A stretch of 64,000 nucleotides of DNA. It comes from Schaedlerella arabinosiphila. Its GTDB lineage: Bacteria > Bacillota > Clostridia > Lachnospirales > Lachnospiraceae. Of this stretch, positions 1-7,880 are shown piece by piece (positions within the stretch are counted from its first letter, which is position 1; every line of letters begins with the position of its first letter). The notes below the pieces were generated by a model. The model worked only from the letters and a program-made list of their open reading frames with translations, made no database searches and was not told the origin of the DNA. Where the stretch lies: positions 2,604,001-2,668,000 of the forward strand of contig NZ_RHJS01000002.1 of NCBI RefSeq assembly GCF_003885045.1, read 5' to 3'. A program made the position numbers and the translations under genes.

Positions 1-1476
1 ACGAATCAGGCATGGATATGCAACAGCAGACCGCGTCGTTTTGGAAAATCAATCACTGCAAATATGTTAACAGCATATTACAGCAAAGGCTGTGACTCTG
101 AGCAGATGTTCGCTGCAAAGGCTATTGGAAACAGCAAGTTTTTTCGGCAGCATCTCAACAAATATGATGTGATCCATTTTGATGTACAGTGGTGCTTATC
201 TCCTGCAAAATCTGCCAATGCAGTAGTATCCTACATCGAAAAAAGCGTCATTCAGGAGTTGGAGTCCGCATTCCCTGATATTGACCTTCAAGCTGTGAAA
301 TCTTTAGCGGAGGCTTTATCCTGCATCAACAATATAGCCGGCAGGAAATTTATTATTATCATAGATGAATGGGATGTGCTGATCCGTGACGAAGCTGCCA
401 ATACTGCAGTTCAGGAAGAATATATCAATTTTTTAAGCGGGCTGTTTAAAGGAACAGAACCCACAAAATTTCTTCATCTTGCATATCTTACCGGAATTTT
501 ACCAATCAAGAAATTGAGGACTCAGTCTGCATTGAATAATTTTGATGAGTTCACCATGCTGAATGCCAGCATACTTGCCCCCTATGTAGGTTTCACAGAA
601 ATTGAAGTAAAAGAATTGTGTGAAAAATATAAAAAAGATTTTGAAGAAACAGCACACTGGTACGATGGATATTTACTTTCCGATTGCCATGTATATAATC
701 CAAAAGCGGTTGTAAGCGCATTGATACGAGGCGATTTTCAAAGCTATTGGTCACAGACAGGTACTTACGAATCGATCCTTCCGTTGATAAACATGGATTT
801 TGATGGTTTAAAAACGTCAGTCCTGCAAATGATTGCCGGAGAATCCGTAAAGGTGAAAACAACATCATATCAGAATGATATGGTCACCTTTAAGAATAAA
901 GATGACGTGCTTACTTTACTAATACATCTGGGATATTTCGCTTATGATGAAAAAAATAAAACTGCGTTTGTTCCGAATGAAGAAATCCGAAGCGAGCTTA
1001 TAGATGCGGCAGAAGATACTCAATGGAATGAATTTGTGGAGCTGCGGTATAAGTCAGACGAGCTGGTTCGGGCTACTTTGGATATGGATTGCGCTGCTGT
1101 TGCGGAGATCGTAGAAGAAATACATTCCGGATATGCGTCTGCAATTGCTTATAATAATGAGAACTCACTGAGCAGTGTACTGAGTATTGCATATCTCGGT
1201 GCAATGCAGTATTATTTCAAGCCGGTTCGCGAATATCCTACGGGGCGAGGTTTTGCCGACCTGGTATTCCTTCCCAAAAAAGAATATACGAATATCCCGG
1301 CATTGATCATCGAACTCAAATGGAATGAATCTGCGAAAACAGCGCTCCAGCAAATTAAGGACAAAAACTATGTTGCTTCTATTAAAAACTATACAGGGGA
1401 AATTTTATTTGTTGGAATAAATTACAATAAGAAAAATAAAGTACATGAATGTTTAATTGAGAAGTTTATTAAATAA
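1..1476 (+). CDS. AAA-ATPase-like / PDDEXK_9 protein, 5' truncated by window edge
   Basis: The frame is open from base 1, so the gene starts outside the window. The first codons encode a P-loop, PRRFGKS, at bases 31-51, followed by a Walker B-like stretch ending in IIDEWD near base 370. Near the C-terminus GRGFADLVF and IIELKW give the D and ExK residues of a PDDEXK nuclease-like fold. This order matches the AAA-ATPase_like plus PDDEXK_9 family that is expanded in gut Clostridia and Bacteroidetes. The cellular role of the family is not established. It is a close relative of the full-length gene at 7881-9437 on the opposite strand. A short AT-rich gap separates it from the XRE gene at 1712. 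Family call is firm; function is unknown. Confidence 0.85.
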   Translation, partial: TNQAWICNSRPRRFGKSITANMLTAYYSKGCDSEQMFAAKAIGNSKFFRQHLNKYDVIHFDVQWCLSPAKSANAVVSYIEKSVIQELESAFPDIDLQAVKSLAEALSCINNIAGRKFIIIIDEWDVLIRDEAANTAVQEEYINFLSGLFKGTEPTKFLHLAYLTGILPIKKLRTQSALNNFDEFTMLNASILAPYVGFTEIEVKELCEKYKKDFEETAHWYDGYLLSDCHVYNPKAVVSALIRGDFQSYWSQTGTYESILPLINMDFDGLKTSVLQMIAGESVKVKTTSYQNDMVTFKNKDDVLTLLIHLGYFAYDEKNKTAFVPNEEIRSELIDAAEDTQWNEFVELRYKSDELVRATLDMDCAAVAEIVEEIHSGYASAIAYNNENSLSSVLSIAYLGAMQYYFKPVREYPTGRGFADLVFLPKKEYTNIPALIIELKWNESAKTALQQIKDKNYVASIKNYTGEILFVGINYNKKNKVHECLIEKFIK

Positions 1477-1711
1477 GATAATTTGATGTTCTTTCGGTTA
1501 TCAACCTGCTGGAAAATACTGGCTTCACTTTTGCTTTTTTAAGCATCTTCAATTAAACGATGCATTTTTAATCAAAAAATATACTTTCTACAATATGTTG
1601 CATAATATACCATACATGGAAATAAATGTTATAATTTTATAAAAATATTACATTTTTTGACAGATATATCAAAATTTCCAGGAGTGTTGTCCTTATATAC
1701 GGAGGTACATT

Positions 1712-2101
1712 ATGGCGAACATACAGCTTACGTACAATTTGAAAAGATATCGAGAAGCCTACAATTTTACCCAGCAGAAATTAGCAGACAAAATCAGCAT
1801 CTCCCGCCAGGCATATTCTAATTATGAGGTTGGAAAAAGGGCTCCGGATCTGGATTTACTGACAAAGCTGTGTGACGTATATTCTATCACGCTGGATCAA
1901 TTGGTACGTCAGCCATTCTCTCATGATGAGTATAAGGAAAATCGGATTCCCTATCATATTTGCTACAGGCACAACATGGAGGATATTCTTTACCTGACAG
2001 ATAAAGAGATTCAATTTGTGTTGGAATACCGTGGTGCCGAATGGGAAAAGCAGCATTTGATCGCATATGTGCTGAATCAGGTAAAAAGGCAGGACAGATG
2101 A
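1712..2101 (+). CDS. XRE-family HTH transcriptional regulator
   Basis: This 129-residue protein has an N-terminal lambda-repressor-type helix-turn-helix (about residues 9-63), with the typical LTQQKLA-like first helix region and SRQAYSNYEVGKRAP recognition segment. The C-terminal half is short, charged and has no recognised domain. The ATG is preceded by a strong GGAGG at a good distance, which fixes the start. It is convergent with the ATPase gene at 2138-3745, with only 36 bases between them. It may be a local repressor of the ATPase genes or simply an orphan regulator; no operator was identified. No partner toxin gene is adjacent. Confidence 0.85.
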   Translation: MANIQLTYNLKRYREAYNFTQQKLADKISISRQAYSNYEVGKRAPDLDLLTKLCDVYSITLDQLVRQPFSHDEYKENRIPYHICYRHNMEDILYLTDKEIQFVLEYRGAEWEKQHLIAYVLNQVKRQDR

Positions 2102-2137
2102 TCTCTGTCACCTGTTCTGCCTTTCTTACCAAATATT

Positions 2138-3745
2138 TTATACGACTGCTTCAATGATTTGTTTACTGCCGATCTTCCTGTCGAACACACCGGTCTCTTT
2201 TTTCTTGTTAAAGTTAAAGCTCAGCATATAACCTGTTTGTTTATGGTAAATATCCAAATACTCTGTAAGTTGGGCTTCTCCGCGTTCATGATATTCTTTT
2301 CCGTGCCATATCTTCATTTCGATTAAAAATTGCTCTCCTCGATAATCCACGATCACATCAGTACGCTTTTTATCTCGTGTCTGTGATTCAATATAATAAT
2401 TTCCAGTTCCGTTAATGATTGGTCTGAGATATAACAGGAAAAATCTTCTGCCGTATTCCTCCACAAACTTTTGATCTTTATCCCCATATAATTCTTGAAA
2501 ATGTAGAACAAATTTTTCGAGAATTTTTCTTAAATTCAGATGTCCATCTACCACAAAACCGCTCTTATCTAAAAAGGATGCTTGAGTAATACGATCTTCT
2601 TTCCATTCTTCAGAAGTCAGAAATCTGTTATAGAGGCGTGTCTCAAAAATGCGATTTGCAATCACAACAACAGCCTCTTCACGTTTTGCAAACCCAAACA
2701 TGACAGCAATATCAATTTCTTCCAGATCAGGATTATATACAATCTTGTCACCATTAAACAGCAGCTTACAGATTGCTCTTTTCAATTCGGGATAGTCTTC
2801 TAACTTATGGTTCAGCGAATCAAATAACGTGTTTTTTTCCAGGAGCAGCATTCTAACTGCGGCAAGAAAACCTTCTCTATTCCAAGTATTAGCAGGATGA
2901 TGTAAGGCTAATGTCCCTGGCAGTTCTTCGTCCATTATTTTACATAAACGGCATACCAGAAATGGATATCCGGATGTTTCATCATAAATCAGTCCTGCCA
3001 TTTGGTCAATATCCATTCCTGTATGCACATCTGACTCGTATTCCTGCAGCATCCCGGCAATCTCAGTTTTTGAAAAACTCATGTCCATTTTAAAATCCAC
3101 CGCAATGTTCCATGGGCTGTTCAACTTGTGTACTTCTTCCGGCCTTAGTTTTCTTTTCAGATTTTTTATATCATAAACGCCTGCCAATATAACAGAATGA
3201 AAAGTAACGGTTCCCTTCCGTTCTCTTTGAAGATAATAGTTCCGTAATTGAGAGAGGAAGTCTAAAAAGACCTGATTATTCGCAGCAGTGTCAACTTCAT
3301 CAATCATAAGGACAATGGGTTTATCTGACAGCTCACATATGGCTGTCAAATGGCGAAAAAGCTGCATCAGATAAAACTCTTCCTGAAATTCGACGGATCT
3401 TTTAAGATCTAGTATCGCATTTTCTATGGATTCTGATCTGTTTTTATATTCTATATCGAACTCACTTAAAAAACAGTCTGCAAATGCACGGGAAAATGAA
3501 TCTTCGTTTTCGTACATTGCACTCCCTATAATCTGAAAATCCAAAAATATCACTCTATATTCATTTTTCAAAAAATCTGCCAAGGCGGCAAGCATTGTTG
3601 TTTTCCCATACTGCCTTGCACGATTTACCGCAAAATAGCTCCCTTTATCTATCATCTTTTTCAGATGTTCCAGACGGCTGTTTAAGTTGACCATATAGTG
3701 TTTTTTGGGTACACATAACCCTGTAATATTAAATTCCTTCCGCAT
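2138..3745 (-). CDS. AAA-type ATPase with C-terminal PDDEXK-like domain
   Basis: The 535-residue protein has a variant Walker A, ARQYGKTT, at residues 43-50 and Walker B PIVLMIDEVD at 143-152. Near the C-terminus, D463 followed by IEMK (E476, K478) forms a D-x13-ExK nuclease-like motif. It belongs to the broad class of P-loop NTPases fused to restriction-endonuclease-like domains, related to but clearly diverged from the ATPases at 1-1476 and 7881-9437. Those share PRRFGK, whereas this one has RQYGK. A good minus-strand promoter lies at 3895-3923, giving a leader of about 140 bases. The biological role (defence, element maintenance or other) cannot be deduced from sequence. Confidence 0.82.
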   Translation of the reverse strand: MRKEFNITGLCVPKKHYMVNLNSRLEHLKKMIDKGSYFAVNRARQYGKTTMLAALADFLKNEYRVIFLDFQIIGSAMYENEDSFSRAFADCFLSEFDIEYKNRSESIENAILDLKRSVEFQEEFYLMQLFRHLTAICELSDKPIVLMIDEVDTAANNQVFLDFLSQLRNYYLQRERKGTVTFHSVILAGVYDIKNLKRKLRPEEVHKLNSPWNIAVDFKMDMSFSKTEIAGMLQEYESDVHTGMDIDQMAGLIYDETSGYPFLVCRLCKIMDEELPGTLALHHPANTWNREGFLAAVRMLLLEKNTLFDSLNHKLEDYPELKRAICKLLFNGDKIVYNPDLEEIDIAVMFGFAKREEAVVVIANRIFETRLYNRFLTSEEWKEDRITQASFLDKSGFVVDGHLNLRKILEKFVLHFQELYGDKDQKFVEEYGRRFFLLYLRPIINGTGNYYIESQTRDKKRTDVIVDYRGEQFLIEMKIWHGKEYHERGEAQLTEYLDIYHKQTGYMLSFNFNKKKETGVFDRKIGSKQIIEAVV

Positions 3746-3894
3746 CCTTACCTGCCTTTCTGAACAATGGTTATTTGATGCTTTTTTATATTTGACACGC
3801 TAGCCCTAGATTAAAACCTAGAAATCGAACCTGAAATGTAATTCCTTTGGAATCATATCCCCTTTCTATGTTACTTTTCGAAAGGTATATATCT

Positions 3895-3923
3895 ATTATA
3901 CATAGAAAAGAAATATATATCAA
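3895..3923 (-). promoter_or_regulatory. Sigma-A promoter for the ATPase gene at 2138-3745
   Basis: On the minus strand TTGATA is followed after exactly 17 bases by TATAAT. Transcription would start near 3888. The core and its flanks resemble the sequence upstream of the AlbA-domain gene (7662-7686), which suggests shared ancestry or shared control. Confidence 0.65.
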
Positions 3924-4032
3924 CGAAACAATGGTCTGTTTTTGGGGAATATTATTTTTAATCTTACGCGGGATTGTTCCGTAATATATCTTGTAAATAT
4001 TTCAAATTTGAGGATAAAAAAAGTGTAGTCAG

Positions 4033-4791
4033 ATGGTGAAATATACGCCTGAAAAAGCCGCTAAAAGAAAAAAGAAGATTGTTGCAGTCGCTTTGACAGC
4101 AGCAATGTGCTTAGGATTAAGCATGACAGCTTTTGCAGCTAGAAACGGATGGAGCAATGATGATCTTTGGAGCCCGGATACACTTAAGGCAGATGGACCT
4201 CACGATGGTGGTTACTGGGATGAAACACCTAATGGTATTGTTGGTTACTTTGCAAGTGCAAAGGATGCTAAAGGCCATAAAGTAGATATTTCCTGGAGAC
4301 AGCTTAGCAATAAGACATTAGAGTCTATTAATAAAGAAGGCAAAGTAGCTGAAATCTTCGAGAAAAATGGTTACAATGTACCTGATGATACAGATTTTAT
4401 TCCACTTTTGAATGGTGACATCGTATTTGATGAAGGTGTACCGGCAGGTGGCGGCACAGTTACGTTCCAGTTAATTGATCTTGGTGTTGATTCTACAGAA
4501 GTTAAGCCTGGTGATACACTGTATGTTATGCAGGAAACAAGACCTGGTTCAGGTGTATGGGAAGTTTATGCAGCTACAGTAGGACAGGGTCTTGACATTG
4601 TAGTTACTCTTCCGCGTAATGGAGCTCTTGTTCTTGTTAAGACTTTATCTGATGGTACAGTAATATCATTAGATAAGACAACTGGTGAAGTCATTGATCG
4701 TAAGCCTGCAGATAATGTAGCTAACAACAATGCTAAGGGTACATCCACAAACGCTAGTGGAGCAACTTCTCCGAAGACAGGTGAATTCTAA
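4033..4791 (+). CDS. Secreted SPKTGEF-terminal protein, paralog P1
   Basis: This 252-residue protein has a classic signal peptide: a lysine-rich n-region (KRKKK), a hydrophobic core and an AFA-A cleavage site near residue 36. A variable segment (about 37-80) follows, beginning with WSNDDLWSP. The conserved domain (about 81-230) contains KVDISW, NVPDDTDFIP, VPAGGG and PGSGVWEVYA. A Thr/Asn/Ser-rich tail ends exactly in SPKTGEF. SPKTG is the recognition pentapeptide type of clostridial class B sortases, but the transmembrane segment and basic tail of a normal sorting signal are absent. The ATG is in frame with the signal peptide, yet its best Shine-Dalgarno match (GAGG) is about 19 bases away, so translation may be weak. 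I recognise no named family. Confidence 0.75.
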   Translation: MVKYTPEKAAKRKKKIVAVALTAAMCLGLSMTAFAARNGWSNDDLWSPDTLKADGPHDGGYWDETPNGIVGYFASAKDAKGHKVDISWRQLSNKTLESINKEGKVAEIFEKNGYNVPDDTDFIPLLNGDIVFDEGVPAGGGTVTFQLIDLGVDSTEVKPGDTLYVMQETRPGSGVWEVYAATVGQGLDIVVTLPRNGALVLVKTLSDGTVISLDKTTGEVIDRKPADNVANNNAKGTSTNASGATSPKTGEF

Positions 4792-4888
4792 TTCATCCTA
4801 TTAGGATAAGTTAAAGAAATAAGAAACACTCAAATTAATAAAATAATGTAATTTCAATAATATACGTTATTTTGTGTGATAGGTAGTT
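4792..4888 (+). repeat. Conserved 3' element of paralog P1
   Basis: This block follows the stop codon and is repeated nearly unchanged after all four paralogs. It contains an 11-bp stem (AAAATAATGTA at 4840-4850 pairing with TACGTTATTTT at 4863-4873, with one G-U), then GTGTGATAGG, then the terminator. Its conservation exceeds what a simple terminator needs. Confidence 0.75.
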
Positions 4889-4890
4889 TT

Positions 4891-4925
4891 AGAGCCGTCT
4901 TTCTGGTAGTCAGGAAGGCGGTTCT
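4891..4925 (+). terminator. Rho-independent terminator of P1
   Basis: A stem of about 15 bp (AGAGCCGTCTTTCTG with its partner ending GGCGGTTCT) closes a short loop and is followed by TATTTTATT. Several positions are G-U pairs in RNA of the P1 strand, which fits plus-strand function. Confidence 0.75.
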
Positions 4926-5173
4926 TATTTTATTGATAAGGTATATATTTTAAGTATCAAATGCGTATCACATAAATTTGTGTGTTATTTACAAATATAA
5001 TCTCTTATTTTTGTGTATTATATACAATAATATTAAGTTTTTATTGTAGTATTTTCTTTCTTGTTAGGTAAAGTAATGTAAAATTGGGACAATACCACAT
5101 AATTAATAACTTATAAAGACAGACGCATATTGAAAATTAAAATTTTTCACCATAAATTATTAAGCTTATAACA
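4926..5173. other. AT-rich spacer between P1 and P2
   Basis: The spacer is very AT-rich with several TGTGT and ATATA tracts. No coding sequence, RNA gene or clear promoter is visible. The two 3' elements of P1 and P2 face each other across it, so it is the centre of a large inverted repeat. Confidence 0.5.
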
Positions 5174-5207
5174 AGAACCGCTTTTCTATTACCAGAAAAG
5201 CGGTTCT
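5174..5207 (-). terminator. Terminator hairpin of P2
   Basis: A perfect 14-bp stem, AGAACCGCTTTTCT with its complement, surrounds a 6-base loop. It occupies the same relative position as the P1 terminator but with a different stem sequence, so the structure rather than the sequence is conserved. The T tract on the minus strand is weak. Confidence 0.6.
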
Positions 5208-5305
5208 ATAGCTACCTATCACACAAAATAACGTATATTATTGAAATTACATTATTTTATAAAATTGAATGTTTCTTAACTACTTTAACTTATCCTAAGG
5301 ATGAA
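5208..5305 (-). repeat. Conserved 3' element of paralog P2
   Basis: Read on the minus strand this repeats the block after P1: the 11-bp AAAATAATGTA/TACGTTATTTT stem and the GTGTGATAGGTAG segment before the terminator. Confidence 0.75.
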
Positions 5306-6061
5306 TTAGAATTCACCTGTTTTCGGAGAAGTTGCTCCACTTGCATTAGTGGAAGTACCTTTTCCAGCGTTGTCATTAGCTACATTATCTGCAGGCTTAC
5401 GATCAATAACTTCACCGGTTGTCTGATCTAAAGAAATAACAGTACCATCAGATAAAGTCTTAACAAGAACGATTGATCCATTACGCGGAAGCGTAACTAC
5501 GATATCAAGATTCTGTCCTACTGTAGCTGCATATACTTCCCATACGCCAGATCCCGGAGCTGTTTCCTGCATAACATAAATAGTATCGCCAGCCTGAACA
5601 CCTTCAGAATTAACACCTAAATCTGCCATCTGGAATGTTAATGTGCCGCCACCTGCCGGTACACCTTCATCAAATGTAATATTACCATTCATAATCGGGA
5701 TAAAATCTGTATCATCCGGTACATTATAGCCATTCTTCTTGAAAATTTCAGCAACTTTTCCTTCTTCATCAATAGACTTTAATGTCTTAGCGCTGAGCTC
5801 TCTCCAAGAAATATCTACTTTATGCCCCTTGGCATCTCTTGCATCAATAAACTCATTGGCATAAGTATAATGCTTATTGCCTTCTGCATCTGTCCAATAT
5901 AAAATATTACCGTCTGCATCAGTTGCTGGAACCCATCCTAATCCTGCTGCAGGTCCCTGCGATTTCAGAACATTTGGGCTCCAAAGCTCATCCTTGCTCC
6001 ATCCTTCATTCTTAGCTGCAAAAGCTGTCATGCTTAATCCTAAGCACATTGCTGCTGTCAA
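5306..6061 (-). CDS. SPKTGEF-terminal protein paralog P2, start region frameshifted
   Basis: The body matches P1 and P3, and the C-terminus is SPKTGEF. The variable segment is longer than in P1 and contains TDADGNILYWTD, almost identical to P3. The signal-peptide coding sequence (KAAKRKKKIVAVALTAAM) continues upstream of the listed start, but the frame meets TGA before any ATG. The ATG corresponding to P1's start lies at 6113 and is out of frame: it is 52 bases from the TTG at 6061, against 60 in P1. As written, only a TTG without a Shine-Dalgarno site could start it, giving a signal peptide without its basic n-region. It is probably a pseudogene or an unexpressed cassette. Confidence 0.65.
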   Translation of the reverse strand: MTAAMCLGLSMTAFAAKNEGWSKDELWSPNVLKSQGPAAGLGWVPATDADGNILYWTDAEGNKHYTYANEFIDARDAKGHKVDISWRELSAKTLKSIDEEGKVAEIFKKNGYNVPDDTDFIPIMNGNITFDEGVPAGGGTLTFQMADLGVNSEGVQAGDTIYVMQETAPGSGVWEVYAATVGQNLDIVVTLPRNGSIVLVKTLSDGTVISLDQTTGEVIDRKPADNVANDNAGKGTSTNASGATSPKTGEF

Positions 6062-6151
6062 AGCGACTGCAACAATCTTCTTTTTTCTTTTAGCGGCTTT
6101 TTCTACCTCTCATATAGATGAATTTTGTGCTGAAATCTTAAGATAGAAAGT

Positions 6152-7624
6152 TTAAACTTTGATATATTTCTGCTTAGGACTATTTGGTTTTTCAGGGATT
6201 GTCCGCTTCAATATATTAAATTTTAACAAGGGTTTAATAATTTGCTCACGGAAATATTTTTCGGTTTTGATTTCACAAAATTCCTGCATTTCTGCGCGTG
6301 AGCGAGGACTTTTACAAAATTCCAATAAGGCCCCCAGCATTTCTGTATTTAGCTTAACTTCAGTACTAGCTTCGGTACTAACTTCAGTACTAGCTTCGGT
6401 TGTAGACTTCGTATCTGAAATTGTTGAGATTGGGCCGACAGTAGCCGTTGCAGCTTCGATCAACGGGATCATTGTTTTAAATATATCTCCCTCAATAAAT
6501 TGAGGCTCTGTGCCAGAATATAGCCGAGTATATTTATAGGTATTTCTCATGCCGGAACCAAGCTCATCAGCAAGACCGATTTCACGAAACACCTTGGAGA
6601 TAGGAGGATTTTTGGGGTACGGTTCAAATGATGCAAGTTCTAAATTGCCAAAACCATGTGAACGGTTGCTGTTTTCAGCATAAATTTGTTCTTTTTCAAT
6701 TACCATTTTTGCAACATATGCACTTGAAAAGTCTCGATGTGCCAATATATTTGAAACAATTTCGCGAAGAATTTTGTCTCTTGCACTGACACTGATTATT
6801 CCATCCATAACGAATATATCGTTCAAGTGTTTCTTACCAAAATCAATCAATCGGTCATAGCTGTCTAAAAGGTTTGTCAGTATAACGTCTCGATCATCGT
6901 AGCGATCAAGATTAAATACACGAAAAATGGCATCTGTCTTATGATGAGCAAGCACAGAAAAAATCAAATCATCTGGGCCAAACAGCAGAATTGCCGCAAG
7001 CGTGATTCCTGGCTTTCCTGTATCGCTGTCACGCAAAAGCAGATTAGTGCTGCGCAGGAGTTCTTCATCAGACATACCTCTCCAAGGATGGTTCTGTCCG
7101 CGTACTTTAGTCATCTCACGAACACGCTCTATCAGGTCGTGACGTAAATCAGTAACCTTGAAGACAGGAAATACTTTATTTACATAATAGGCACCTTGTT
7201 TCCTGGCATAAAGTTGATAAACAAGGTTTTCATTATTGGTGATGTTAATATCTGCTTCATGATTCCGATCATATATTCTTCCATTGCAACGACATACATT
7301 TGGATGCTGCGGTACATGTATATAGATAATATATTTGCCATCTTCTTCATAGACAGAAGGTGTAAGGTAGAGAGGAGGGTATATTTTGTTTCCATTGTTT
7401 ACCGAAGTTACAAAATCTTTTTTCATCTGTTCAATACAGTCTGGCTTTATACCTTGGATTATTCCATTGTCATTTATACCTAGAAATATATGTCCTCCAT
7501 CTCGATTAGAAAAAGCACATACGCTTTCATAGACATCTTTGGTAATATTTGTTGTAGATTTTTTAAATTCTACGATATGATTTTCACCAATAGAAATTAA
7601 ATTGAGCAACTCTTGTGGAATCAT
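6152..7624 (-). CDS. Schlafen AlbA_2-domain ATP-binding protein
   Basis: The N-terminus (ENHIVEFKKS, then FSNRDGGHIFLGINDNG) is the AlbA_2 putative nucleic-acid-binding domain (about residues 5-130). The centre has a GHKL-type ATPase signature: REIVSNILAHRDF, then LGSGMRNTYKY (about 285-375). This architecture is annotated as RecG-like or putative DNA-binding regulators. A linker of four TE-S repeats (about residues 406-421) connects to a winged-helix-like C-terminus. The ATG is set by GGAAGGAG upstream. Such proteins are frequent in mobile and defence islands. Substrate and partner are unknown. Confidence 0.82.
   Translation of the reverse strand: MIPQELLNLISIGENHIVEFKKSTTNITKDVYESVCAFSNRDGGHIFLGINDNGIIQGIKPDCIEQMKKDFVTSVNNGNKIYPPLYLTPSVYEEDGKYIIYIHVPQHPNVCRCNGRIYDRNHEADINITNNENLVYQLYARKQGAYYVNKVFPVFKVTDLRHDLIERVREMTKVRGQNHPWRGMSDEELLRSTNLLLRDSDTGKPGITLAAILLFGPDDLIFSVLAHHKTDAIFRVFNLDRYDDRDVILTNLLDSYDRLIDFGKKHLNDIFVMDGIISVSARDKILREIVSNILAHRDFSSAYVAKMVIEKEQIYAENSNRSHGFGNLELASFEPYPKNPPISKVFREIGLADELGSGMRNTYKYTRLYSGTEPQFIEGDIFKTMIPLIEAATATVGPISTISDTKSTTEASTEVSTEASTEVKLNTEMLGALLEFCKSPRSRAEMQEFCEIKTEKYFREQIIKPLLKFNILKRTIPEKPNSPKQKYIKV
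6359..6406 (-). repeat. 12-bp tandem repeat inside the AlbA-domain gene
   Basis: Four 12-base units of the type TTCRGTACTARC, the last one degenerate, encode a repeated TEAS/TEVS linker. The unit length is a multiple of three, so gain or loss of units would change linker length without a frameshift. Confidence 0.7.
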
Positions 7625-7661
7625 GTTCCTTGTCTCCTTCCCTTAATGAATGCATATAGCC

Positions 7662-7686
7662 ATTATACATAAGATATATATATCAA
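7662..7686 (-). promoter_or_regulatory. Candidate promoter/regulatory motif of the AlbA-domain gene
   Basis: TATAAT on the minus strand is preceded by TTGATA at a 13-base spacing, too short for a standard promoter; TTCATT lies at 17. The block shares ATTATACATA and ATATATATCAA with the ATPase promoter at 3895-3923. Confidence 0.4.
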
Positions 7687-7880
7687 TGAAGCATTTCTAA
7701 CTGTACGGTTGCTAATCCGAAGCCGCATTTTCATTGCAATAAATTGCATAAAAATGTGACTCTAATGAGTACAGACGACTCCTGCTCCCACATTTATATC
7801 TTATTGAAAGGGCGGCTCCAGGGCATTGAGGAGCGGGATTGTAAGATGTTATAGCGTCCTCCCTTTCAAGAAACGTTTCT

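Noticed and set aside
1712-3745. Toxin-antitoxin pair (XRE plus ATPase)
   Set aside because: The genes are convergent, not in an operon, and the ATPase is much larger than known XRE-linked toxins.
4926-5173. Small RNA gene between P1 and P2
   Set aside because: No promoter or stable isolated fold was apparent beyond the two terminators.
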